From: Lycorma delicatula
Lineage: Eukaryota; Arthropoda; Insecta; Hemiptera; Fulgoridae
DNA: 64,000 nucleotides
Reading direction: 5' to 3'
NCBI RefSeq assembly: GCF_047948215.1
Contig: NC_134462.1
Location: 115,410,937-115,474,936, forward strand
Part shown: piece after piece, positions 1-8,595 of the stretch
Layout of the letters: each line of letters opens with the position of its first letter
How positions within the stretch are numbered: the first letter of the stretch is position 1
The notes under the pieces: generated by a model
Databases searched by the model: none
What the model saw: the letters and a program-made list of their open reading frames with translations, nothing else
What the model was told of the DNA's origin: nothing
Program-made: the position numbers and the translations under genes

Positions 1-164
1 AAAGAAGTAAACAGTAATTATTCTTTCCACGTAATTTATTAACCTTCAGACACGCGTGTGTCTGAGAAGGGGTTGGGGGGACCGCGTGGCTGCAGTGAAG
101 AAACCATTTGTTTTTGTGGTGGCTGTTGGCATCTGCAACAAAAGAAGCAGAACACCTACACGAG

Positions 165-197
<33 letters not shown>

Positions 198-556
198 AAT
201 TTTTACTTTCCTTTCGACTGGCAGGATGAGACGGCACGACGCGTCGTTCCACATCCACGTTTCTCCCGTTTCTGAAACTAGAGAAACAGAACAAAACACA
301 CGCGAGAAAAAGAAAGAAAAAAAAAAAAAAAAAACCGCGTTTTTTCCCCTTCTTTCTCCTTTCTTTCCTTTTTAGACCGCGTTTTTGTTTTGTGCGCGAC
401 TTACCGTATTTGAAGTCTTCAAACTATATAACTCGCGAAAAAAACTATTCACTCGCGACCCCGGAAACGCGTCTGACGCACTATTCCGTTTATGGCTCAT
501 GCGATATGGAGGCCCCTAAGCCTGGTTTGTCGATTTTCGGCTACCGCACCGCACCA
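1..556 (-). other. Probable 3' UTR of the Jockey-type LINE, possibly with flank
   Basis: This stretch follows the ORF2 stop codon on the minus strand and keeps the richer base composition of the element for a few hundred bases, so it is most simply its 3' untranslated region. Two long A runs on the plus strand (T runs in the element's sense) interrupt it. I see no A-rich tail in the minus-strand sense and no target-site duplication, so the true 3' end may lie left of the window. The plus-strand open frames here look like chance translations of A-rich sequence. Confidence 0.45.
163..334. repeat. Two poly(A)/poly(T) runs
   Basis: There is a run of more than 30 A near 163-194 and a second A-rich run near 308-334, separated by mixed sequence. 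Read in the orientation of the LINE they are oligo(T) tracts, not a normal poly(A) tail. They are low-complexity tracts without other visible content. Confidence 0.8.
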
Positions 557-3262
557 TCACGGTGGTTCGTCCAGTACGGCGTGAGGCCGCTTCCTTACAA
601 CTGTCGGAGTTGGGTCCTCTCTGCAGATGTCCCGAAGATGACTGTGTTCGGACACAGCCGCTCTCCCGAACAGTCTGCGCGCCTGCGCCACCCCCACCTC
701 GGACACGGATTGAAATCTCGCATCAGATCGGAGAGTGGCGTTCCTGACGAACCACGGAGCTCCAAAGATCGTCCGCAACGCGATGTTTTGGACGGCCTCG
801 ATCTTCTTTTGAAGCGAGGAGCTCAACATTGCCCCCCATGCCGGGTAAGCATATGTTAGAATCGGCAGTACGTACAGCCGAAAAATGAGAAGCTTAGTTG
901 CCAGTGGGTATGGGCTGGCACTGTTCAGCACTGGGTATAGTGAGGCTCTGGCGGCCTTAGCCCTCCGGGTCGCATAATTTACATGTTCGCCGAAGGTAAG
1001 CCGCCTGTCCAACACCACCCCCAGGTACTTAACTGTTTTCTCAAAAGGGATTTTCTCCCCTGAGATTTCCAGCTCTCTGGTCGGTTTTATTGTCTTGCAT
1101 GTGAACATCACGGCCACCGATTTTTCACCGTTGACCCTGATTCTCCACATGTCGAGCCACGGTTCCACTAAGTCCAGCTGCCTTTGGAGCCTCCGGACCG
1201 CGTAATCCACATTTGCGGATTCGTAGAAATATGCCGTGTCGTCTGCGTAAAGGGCCGTTTTGACCCCTTCCGACAGCGGCATATCGTTCACGTACAAAGT
1301 GTACAAGAACGGGGAAAGTACTGCTCCTTGGGGAACCCCAGCGGCTATTTCTCTGGTGGAGGAAATCGTTTCCCCTACGCGCACGACAAAATGTCGGTCT
1401 AGCAGATATGACCGCATCAGTCTGACATAGCGGTAGGGGATCGCCGATCGCGCTAGCTTATAAAGCAGCCCGCTATGCCAAACTTTGTCAAAGGCCTTGG
1501 CCACATCCAGAAAAACGGCTGCAGTCACCCGTTTCCTGTTCAGGCCTCCGACAAGGTCGTCTATTATTTTTACCAGTTGGAGGGTGGTTGAGTGACCCTC
1601 CCTGAACCCAAATTGCTCGGGCCGCACTTCTCCCTCCATGTATCGCCTCAGTTTTTCAAGAAAAATCCTCTCGAACAACTTAGACAATACCGGTAACAGG
1701 GAGATTGGCCTATAATTCCGTGGGAAAAGTAAACTTTTCCCCGGTTTGGGTAAACATACGACTTTGGCCGTTTTCCAACAATTCGGGAAATATCCAACGT
1801 ACAAAATGGACGTGAATATCACCGAAATTGCTGTAATCACGGAGGCCGGTATGTTCCGGAATGCACGGGCGCTGATCCCGTCGACACCCGGGGCCTTGTC
1901 GGGGCTTGTGGCCTTAATGGCTGCGGAAACTTCTGCTTCAGTGACTTGGTCAATCTCTAGAGGGGCATCCTCCACCTGTGAGAAATAATCTACAAGAAAG
2001 GATTCCACCTCGGTTGTGTGCTCGTCGTTCGGGTAGGGAGGGGGGTTTGGAGTGAACTGCTCCTCCAAGGTATCGGCGAATACCTCGGCCCTCTCCGCCT
2101 CCGAGTATGCAAGAAAACCTCGCTGCCCCACAACCGGATGGCGAGGCTTCTTCCCTTCTCGCAGTCTCCTGATCAACCTGAACACCGAGGAGATGTCGTC
2201 AGAGACCGAGGCGAGGTATTCGTTCCACGAATCCTCTCGATGGCTTGTCAGCAGTTGTTTTACCCTGTCCGTTTGATTATAAAAGGCCCGCTTATCAGCG
2301 GGGGACAGGGTGATTCGATATCTCCTCCTCAGTCTTCGTTTCTCCGTTATGGCTTCGGAGATATGAGGAGGGAGGTCGTTTCGAACAACTGCTCGAGTTT
2401 TGGCCGATGAGCTGCCTGCCAGGGCCTCAGTCATTGACGACGTGACGCGCCCGACAGTGTCGTCGATTTCCTCCGGGGTGTTCAGGAGCTCAGGATTTAC
2501 CGGCCTGTACTCCCGCTGGAGGGTCTCGTAGAACCTTTTCCAGTTGACTGACCTTCGGGGTATAGGCGGGGGATCTCGGCCACCCCCTGCCTGACCTAGT
2601 TCCAACAGGACAGGGGAATGGTCCGAGCTGAGGTCTTCTATCGTTTCAATCATGAATGGGAGGGTACCCCCCTTCATGACTGCGATATCCAGCACGTCAG
2701 GCCTAGATCTGCCTGAGCGATGCACGAACGTGGGCACCTCAGGGCCTACGACGACCAAGCGGCGGGCTCTCGCCCTTTCGTACAGCAATCTGCCATTCGG
2801 ATTTGTCAGAATGCTGTTCCATGACACGTGTTTGGCATTGAGGTCGCCCATGAGTATCATGGGCCCATCCCAATTTTCCAGCACGGCATCCAGATCTGCG
2901 CCGGTTACCGCGTCGTTCGGCTTGCTATAAGCCGAAACCAGCCGATACACCGTGCCCAGATGCTCCACATGCACACACGTTTGCTCCATCACGTTTGTAT
3001 GAAGAACAACGCGCGTATGCATGTGGCGTCTGTGGACTAAAACCGCAGTTCCACCAGAGGTGCGAGATCCGGGTCGAACTGGCCTATCCGTCCTATATGT
3101 AAAATAGTTCCGAAGGGTCAGTTGCTTGGTTGGGTTCAACCACGTCTCAGACAACAGTATCACGTCTATCAGTAGATCCTCGGCCAGACGGCATAGTTCC
3201 TCCGTCCGGCCTACTACTGAGTTGGCGTTCCACTGCAAGAGTCTGAGGGTGGGCCTAACCAT
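557..3262 (-). CDS. LINE ORF2: endonuclease and reverse transcriptase (Jockey clade)
   Basis: This 901-residue protein would nick the target DNA and copy the element RNA by target-primed reverse transcription. The endonuclease spans about residues 5-222: QWNAN at 10-14, SETW at 38-41, GDLNAKH at 139-145, LDI at 191-193 and SDH at 213-215, which supply the metal-binding and catalytic positions of the family. The reverse transcriptase spans roughly 495-760: NYRPISLLP 516-524, FGFREGHSTT 551-560, FLDVAKAFD with Asp586, GVPQGAVLSP 642-651, YADDT with Asp674 and Asp675, and YLGVVLD 746-752. The Jockey-like C-terminal signature PILTYAYPAWG lies at 800-810. There is no RNase H domain, as is usual for Jockey, and the length is normal for that clade. 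The start codon overlaps the end of ORF1 by 8 nt, so translation probably depends on reinitiation or a similar coupling. All key residues look present. Confidence 0.93.
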   Translation of the reverse strand: MVRPTLRLLQWNANSVVGRTEELCRLAEDLLIDVILLSETWLNPTKQLTLRNYFTYRTDRPVRPGSRTSGGTAVLVHRRHMHTRVVLHTNVMEQTCVHVEHLGTVYRLVSAYSKPNDAVTGADLDAVLENWDGPMILMGDLNAKHVSWNSILTNPNGRLLYERARARRLVVVGPEVPTFVHRSGRSRPDVLDIAVMKGGTLPFMIETIEDLSSDHSPVLLELGQAGGGRDPPPIPRRSVNWKRFYETLQREYRPVNPELLNTPEEIDDTVGRVTSSMTEALAGSSSAKTRAVVRNDLPPHISEAITEKRRLRRRYRITLSPADKRAFYNQTDRVKQLLTSHREDSWNEYLASVSDDISSVFRLIRRLREGKKPRHPVVGQRGFLAYSEAERAEVFADTLEEQFTPNPPPYPNDEHTTEVESFLVDYFSQVEDAPLEIDQVTEAEVSAAIKATSPDKAPGVDGISARAFRNIPASVITAISVIFTSILYVGYFPNCWKTAKVVCLPKPGKSLLFPRNYRPISLLPVLSKLFERIFLEKLRRYMEGEVRPEQFGFREGHSTTLQLVKIIDDLVGGLNRKRVTAAVFLDVAKAFDKVWHSGLLYKLARSAIPYRYVRLMRSYLLDRHFVVRVGETISSTREIAAGVPQGAVLSPFLYTLYVNDMPLSEGVKTALYADDTAYFYESANVDYAVRRLQRQLDLVEPWLDMWRIRVNGEKSVAVMFTCKTIKPTRELEISGEKIPFEKTVKYLGVVLDRRLTFGEHVNYATRRAKAARASLYPVLNSASPYPLATKLLIFRLYVLPILTYAYPAWGAMLSSSLQKKIEAVQNIALRTIFGAPWFVRNATLRSDARFQSVSEVGVAQARRLFGRAAVSEHSHLRDICREDPTPTVVRKRPHAVLDEPP

Positions 3263-4673
3263 ACCTGGACAGTACAGCCATGAGGCACTCTATTAAGGAC
3301 TGAATACAGTCCTTGAGAGATTTTGCCTGGAGCAGGCGTGGCAAAACCATCATGATATGTGGCAGGATATCCTTCACTGTCATCTGCGACAGGAAGTCCA
3401 TGCCAGTGGTCTCCAACGGGGTAGCCGGTTTCGGATTGCCGCTGGAGGTGCCTTTTGGCGCGGCCGCCCTTTTGGTGGGGCGCGGGGTCACAGGGGCCGC
3501 GGTGTTTTTAACAGCCTGCTTGGCCTTCCCAGCCGGAGCAGGCTTGGCCTTTCCCGTCGAGGAAGGCTTGGCCTTCTTCGCCGGGGCCGGCTTTGACGCC
3601 GCCTTTTGTTTCACCACCTTCTTGGTGGTCGCCGCCGGTTTTGGCTTGGCGGGTGTTGGGGAGGGTACCTCCCCTTTTTTCACTACCGCCTTGGCCACAG
3701 GTGCCGGCACCTCCGGTTTGGGGGCTGATTTTCCCCCACCGGCAACACGGGCCCAGCTGCGGCCGTCAACAGTCGCGGGCTTTTTAATGCCCTTGACCTT
3801 ATTGACTTGCTCCTTATAATAGGGGCAACCCCGGTAATTAGCCGGATGAGGTCCCTTGCAGTTAACGCATGAGGCTGGTTCCTCACGCGGCTTAACGCAT
3901 GTGGCAGTGTCGTGGTCCCCACCACACTTGACACATTGCTGGGCCCTCTGGCAGTAATTGGACGAGTGTCCAAATTTCTGGCATCTGTGGCACTGGGGTG
4001 GCCCCCCTCGTGACACAAACGCAGTCACTGCGACCTTGCAGTAAAAAATACTGCCAAGGTCATAAATGGTCCGGGCCGAAGGGGTCCTCTTAAGGGCCAC
4101 TAGGCAGGTCGGGGTTTCCCGACCGTCCCTTGTGAGGAGCTTCTTAACCGAAACCACCTCATAGCCAAGGGAGGTCAGTTCCTCCCTTACTTCCTCCGGG
4201 GCAGCCCCATAGGGGATTCCCCGTATAACCACCTTCAGCTCCCTGTCCTTCGGGAGCTGAAAGGAGTGAAAGGCGATTCCCTTCGAGTGCAGAAAACTCT
4301 GCACCGCCCGGTAATCCGCCTCGCTGCCCAGCTGCAGCCTTATCGAGAGCCCGGTGCTTTTAGCCACCAGGCGCCCCCCGATCCGCGACTTAATGTCGCG
4401 CGCTAATGCTGGCCACTCCTTCGGGCAGTCCAGCATTATTGGCGGGATTTTCTCCCGCCTGACGGTAGCAGGCTGTGATGGGGCCCCATCATCAGCCTGC
4501 GGGTAGGCGGCTGCTGCAGCCTTGCTGCAGCCCGCTACGGGCTCCGTCTCCATAGGAGGCGCGGAGTCCCGGCGTTTCTGGCGCTTCCTAGCGCCAGACC
4601 CGCTTTCCTCTCCACCGACGGACAGTTCCGGGGTGGGAGAACGGGGCGGGGCAGGCCTTACTTTTCCTTCCAT
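3255..4673 (-). CDS. LINE ORF1: nucleic-acid-binding Gag-like protein with three zinc knuckles
   Basis: The 472-residue product should coat the element RNA and form the ribonucleoprotein. A disordered N-terminus carries a basic stretch RKRQKRR (29-35) that may act as a nuclear signal. An RRM-like/PRE_C2HC-type region covers about 75-222 (RGIPYGAAPEEVREEL near 151). Three CCHC knuckles follow: C228-C231-H236-C241, C247-C250-H254-C259 and C269-C272-H276-C283. The next ~140 residues are Lys/Ala/Pro-rich with repeated KAKP-type units, and a hydrophobic, possibly helical C-terminus (about 424-472) ends the protein. This domain order is the one known from Jockey-clade ORF1 proteins. The ORF is open from its first ATG. 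The plus-strand ORFs opposite it are shadows of its GC-rich codons. Confidence 0.9.
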   Translation of the reverse strand: MEGKVRPAPPRSPTPELSVGGEESGSGARKRQKRRDSAPPMETEPVAGCSKAAAAAYPQADDGAPSQPATVRREKIPPIMLDCPKEWPALARDIKSRIGGRLVAKSTGLSIRLQLGSEADYRAVQSFLHSKGIAFHSFQLPKDRELKVVIRGIPYGAAPEEVREELTSLGYEVVSVKKLLTRDGRETPTCLVALKRTPSARTIYDLGSIFYCKVAVTAFVSRGGPPQCHRCQKFGHSSNYCQRAQQCVKCGGDHDTATCVKPREEPASCVNCKGPHPANYRGCPYYKEQVNKVKGIKKPATVDGRSWARVAGGGKSAPKPEVPAPVAKAVVKKGEVPSPTPAKPKPAATTKKVVKQKAASKPAPAKKAKPSSTGKAKPAPAGKAKQAVKNTAAPVTPRPTKRAAAPKGTSSGNPKPATPLETTGMDFLSQMTVKDILPHIMMVLPRLLQAKSLKDCIQSLIECLMAVLSRYG

Positions 4674-5205
4674 TGAGGAAAAATAAAGAATAAAATTTAA
4701 AAATTAAAATTAAACTTAATTAAACACTTCTTAATGTACACTTGCTGCAAAATAAAACCACTGACAAGAAAAATCAAAACAAGATATAACCTGTAGACCT
4801 AAATAGGTACAGATTATATCAAACAATTTAAAATAAAATTATTTTAAAATCAGCACAATAGTCCTATAATAATAGGCTATTAACTTAATGTGTTCGTAAT
4901 GACTACAAGAGTTCACTTTACATTATTATAGAAATTTGAATAGAATAGAAATAAAATTAAGAAAAGGATTATCCTTTTCTTAATGTAACTGGCCTGTAAT
5001 CCAGGTAGCTGGCCGCCCGGCTGATGTCCTAGCAGACCCTTCTCACATTGTCTGGCGACGCAGGTAGAAGAACTGTTGAACACCTGGCTGGACTGGTTAC
5101 AACTCACAATCACAGAGCACAATAAGACACAACCTTTCACTACAAGAGCCAAGGATGGAATCAGCTAGTTCAGAGAGCAACGATGAAGAATATTTAAGAT
5201 GTCCG
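4674..5205 (-). other. Probable 5' leader of the LINE: AT-rich patch then GC-richer block
   Basis: Directly upstream of ORF1 is an AT-rich patch (about 4680-4970), then a GC-richer block (about 4985-5160) with partly self-complementary segments such as the repeated CTGGCC near 4990-5015. If the element is full-length this would be its 5' UTR and internal promoter. Alternatively the insertion is 5'-truncated near 4700 and the block is older DNA. The sequence alone does not decide this. Confidence 0.4.
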
Positions 5206-5700
5206 GATGAGGCCTGCAGCGAAGACAAAAGCTGAGTTTACAAATCACTGGTGTAAATGTCTACCGAGGCATTTACATCAGTGGCATCCCAACGAGACCA
5301 GGTTTATTACTAAGAGAAGTAAAAAGTTAGAGGGCGAAAGACGAGTCCAGTTAAAGCTCATCAGATCTAGAAATGGGGGAAGGGTGGTGACCGGAAGCGT
5401 CACAAGGCGGGTGTCTTCCCGTACGGGGTTGGGATGAGGCCGTAAGAAGGCGATAGTAGGTGGTGCAAATACACTGATGGAAATTTCTGCCGAGCCATTT
5501 GACAAGAGGCATTCTGATAAGAGGCCAAACCGATTACCGTGTTGTGTTATGAAGCTTAGATGAACTTAAATACGACCTCCGGTAAAGCCCATCAAGGCTA
5601 GGAACGGATGGGGGTGTGGCAACCGGGATCGTTACAAGGCGGGTATCTTCCCCTACGGAGGTGATGAGTATTACAGACGAAGATGTTTGTGTAGACTTTA
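5206..5700. repeat. Diverged tandem repeat, unit about 228 bp, two units plus a partial third
   Basis: Matching landmarks recur at a constant distance. GATGAG begins at 5206, 5433 and 5663. CACTGGTGTAAAT near 5246 matches CACTGATGGAAAT near 5472. TAAAGCTCATCA near 5352 matches TAAAGCCCATCA near 5583. AAGGCGGGT plus TCTTCCC near 5405-5420 recurs near 5637-5652. The units differ by substitutions and small indels. Because they lie on the 5' side of the LINE they could be promoter monomers of that element, as known for some LINEs; this is inference. They could also be an unrelated minisatellite. Confidence 0.7.
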
Positions 5701-7522
5701 TAAGAAGTGAACTTAATCCCCAAAAATAACAAAGATTGTTATATTTTGGTAATGTTTTGATAGGACAAAGATACTAGTTTTTTTATAAGACAAAGTACTC
5801 AACATTCAAGGCAAAATAGTGAGGAAAATTTGTGTAAGCAGAAGGTATATACTTTGTGGTTTCAGAACTTGAAGAAGTGGTTTAATTGCACATCTATGGA
5901 CCGTTTTAGAGCCGTGATTAACAGGTTGCAAATAGTAATATTGATAGCTGACATTCAAAAGAAGATGACACTTTAAGAAGCATGGTCGCCTACCGTCGAC
6001 GTTGAATCTTGGCGTCACGCTTCATCTTTTCTTTTATTTTGATATGACGCTTCTCCTTCTTAATTTTCTTTCCGCCATCCGACTGATCGAATTTTTATTA
6101 ACTTATAGTGTGCAAACAACATTTATTTTCTTCGTAAATGGTTTTTTAATACTTACATTATTTATTTTAAGTATATAATAATAACTTAACAACATAACAA
6201 TAAAAATAATACAATAAAACTTGGAACTTTAGATAAGTTGTTCAAATCATAAAACTTTTTCCAAAATTTATTATATCCAGACAAGTTTCCTCTGTTGTCC
6301 TTAGACTTTTAAGTTACTTATTCATCTGGTTTATATGTCCTGTTGGTTTTTTGGTTTCCAGTTTTTTAGAAAATTTGGTTATATTTTGGATTCATTCGGA
6401 TCATGTACCTGAAGAATTTTAATCTTCTTTTTTTATTGGGGTAAATTTTCTATTTGATTTTAGTTTCATAATTTTTCTAGAACCGCAAATTCTCCTTAAC
6501 ATATTACTTTCCATTTAATGAAGATTTTTAAGACCAGTCAAATTTGCTGTTTCAACTCTGAATAAAATCTGTGGTTGGATTACAGTATTGTAACGCCATA
6601 ATTTTCCGTCTATAGACAGATTATTTTTGTTAGGAAACTTAGTTTTTTTAATTTGGATTTTTCGAATTCCTAAAAGTTGCTTTTTCCGTCTCGTTTTTAC
6701 TGATTATTTCTCGTAAATATTTAAACTATGCCGCCCTTTTTTCCATACTTGGTTTATATTGACTTTTTTTGCGTAATCTTTGATGTTTATCATGTTTTTG
6801 TTTTTTACAAGGAAATTGTTTTTGTATATCTGCTTTTTCTGCTGTTTCTTTTATGTCGTCTATTTGGAAAACTGGGAATTCTGATTTTGAATATGTGCTA
6901 TTATGTTATATGCTTAGTTAACTTAAATGCCAACTAATTAAAATAAAATTACTTATTCTTAGTTAACGAAGTCTGCTTTGAAAATTAAATTTTTAAATAC
7001 TCTTCTTTTCTTAAATTTCTTTCTTATAATGACGCAATATTAATAATGGGCGTCCTAGCAGTTTGGAAAATAAAATATCACATCAGAATACAAACATCAG
7101 AGTTTCAAAGATAAAACATACTATTATATAAAGAAAATGTTATGCGACATGTTTGTTCCCGAACAAACATGGACCACTCCATCAAACGCAACCAAATTTT
7201 TATCCATATTTCTTAGCATAACTAAGAAGGTTTTTAGATATTCGTATATTTCTCTTAAAAAATCTTGAAAAAAGTATATATATTTTTCCGGAGATTTGCC
7301 GGTTGAAGCACAAACTTTAATGAATTGAATTAACGGACTGTCAACTGAGTTTCTATCACTGCGTGAGCTGGGTTTGAATTTGGGTAAAAATCTGGTTTCG
7401 ATTGACGGAGTAGTTTTATTGTTTATCACGAACAAACAAAAACCTTCTTCCTGATAGTATAATTGAAGTTTTATTGAATCTATATGTATATATCTACGAT
7501 GTTATATTATGTATTTTATATA
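5701..7522. other. AT-rich sequence, no gene recognised
   Basis: The stretch is dominated by T-rich low-complexity DNA, especially 6020-7020. Its open frames are short and carry no recognisable motif. That includes a minus-strand frame of 103 codons at 7124-7435 and a hydrophobic plus-strand frame at 6728-6937 made of T-rich codons. I see no splice-flanked exon or TE signature. Confidence 0.5.
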
Positions 7523-7803
7523 TATATATACTAACCGGCCCGTGTAGCCTTATGGACCTCCGGGGCTCAGGTCAGCCCAGGTGAATCCAGAGCCTACCAA
7601 GGAACTCCTCTGGCTCTCCCGCAGAGAGCGGGAGAGCCAGTATCGAGAAGCGGGAGAGAGCCAGAGAACCAGAGAGCGGGGATCTAGTATTCAAATCCGA
7701 ATAAAAGTACTTGCCTTTACTAGGACTTGAACGCTGGAACACTCTACTTCTAAATCAGCTGATTTGGGAAGATCCGTTTACCACTACACCAACTCGGTGG
7801 GTC
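7523..7803 (-). mobile_element. tRNA-derived SINE head with a GC-rich tail
   Basis: Read on the minus strand from 7803, the sequence starts CCCACCGAGTTGG and continues with an A-box-like GTAGTGGTAAACGG, then AAATCAGCTGATTT and a B-box-like GTTCAAGTCC, then TACTTTTATTCGGATTTGAATACTAGA. The same order occurs in the other SINE copies of this window (for example 61424 and 32700). After about 115 bp the usual AT-rich tail is replaced by a GC-rich sequence with a strong hairpin (7612-7638) reaching GGCCGGTTAG near 7533. Either this is a different subfamily, or the head is fused or inserted next to another element. Confidence 0.75.
7611..7639. repeat. Perfect 12 bp hairpin in the SINE tail
   Basis: The arm TGGCTCTCCCGC (7611-7622) is perfectly complementary to GCGGGAGAGCCA (7628-7639), with a 5 nt loop. 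Further GAGAGCC/GGGAGAG units follow to about 7680, so this end of the element could fold into a stable stem in RNA. Confidence 0.85.
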
Positions 7804-8270
7804 AAGGACTCTATATCTATCTTCATTCAGCCGTTATCATTCCACTACTGGATGAAGGTCTCATCAAGCTTCCAATCAATTTGGTATTTTGTGATCTTAA
7901 ACGATACTATTTATATTTATATAACTTTTTTCATTATTTATAAAATTATGTTGTTTTGAAAAATACCAGGGTACAATCAAATAATTTCCCAAATTTACTA
8001 TCATTCCTAATTTATTTATTTATTTTTTTTGGTTGATTTTGGGTTCAGAAATTGTATCACCTATTTTAAGTCATTGATATCACACTTAAGTAAAGTTTTT
8101 CGTTTGTTATAGGAATGAGGGTTTAATCTGTGGTGTAGACTAAACGAACCTATACGATGACTCATATATCCAAATTCTGTATCTTACATCAATTTTTAAC
8201 CGATGAAGATCTTAGATAACAACTAGCATTAGGGCACGTTTGAAAAATACATTTACCCTTGTACGATACT

Positions 8271-8274
<4 letters not shown>
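7804..8274. other. AT-rich spacer, no gene seen
   Basis: Only short frames and T/A-rich runs are present between the SINE and the TA/GA microsatellite. Confidence 0.5.

Positions 8275-8327
<53 letters not shown>
8275..8327. repeat. Compound microsatellite (TA)n(GA)n
   Basis: About 15 TA units (8275-8304) run directly into about 11 GA units (8305-8327). Confidence 0.95.
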
Positions 8328-8535
8328 TATTATAATATACGTAGTGGAGAAGAAAAGTCAACAACAGTGCGGTATAGTAAACAAAAGATGCAGCTTCGTG
8401 CTATTATAATTACATTATCATGCATAGTATGTGCTTACATATTATATTAATTAAAATGAAAATAAAGTTAACAAACATCAAAATATGCTTCGTACATGAA
8501 AATATCATACCCCACTTTTACAACTTGTACTTGTA

Positions 8536-8595
<60 letters not shown>
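8536..8595. repeat. (ATT)n microsatellite, about 20 units
   Basis: A nearly pure ATT trinucleotide array, slightly broken at its right end. Confidence 0.95.

Larger units (their letters stand above)
557..4673 (-). mobile_element. Jockey-type non-LTR retrotransposon, coding region intact
   Basis: Two consecutive minus-strand ORFs have the classic Jockey-clade plan: an RNA-binding ORF1 with three zinc knuckles and an ORF2 with apurinic-type endonuclease followed by reverse transcriptase, with no RNase H. Both are open over their full length with no internal stop or frameshift, which is rare for LINE copies. The coding block is clearly GC-rich while the DNA on the right is strongly AT-rich. The coordinates given cover the ORFs only. 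UTRs probably extend toward position 1 on one side and past 4673 on the other. No target-site duplication could be fixed, because the left end may lie outside the window. A recent, possibly still active, insertion is inferred. Confidence 0.9.

Noticed and set aside
392..859. 155-codon plus-strand frame at the LINE 3' end
   Set aside because: It overlaps the ORF2 end in antisense and has no domain.
3313..3819. 168-codon plus-strand frame opposite LINE ORF1
   Set aside because: It is antisense to a GC-rich coding region and has no known motif; such shadows are expected from Ala/Pro/Lys codon bias.
7124..7435. 103-codon minus-strand frame as a host gene
   Set aside because: No recognisable motif, AT-rich codons, and no splice or promoter support; length is within chance for the composition.
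8536..8595. CRISPR-like or satellite array
   Set aside because: It is a simple ATT microsatellite; no spacer-repeat structure exists anywhere in the window.
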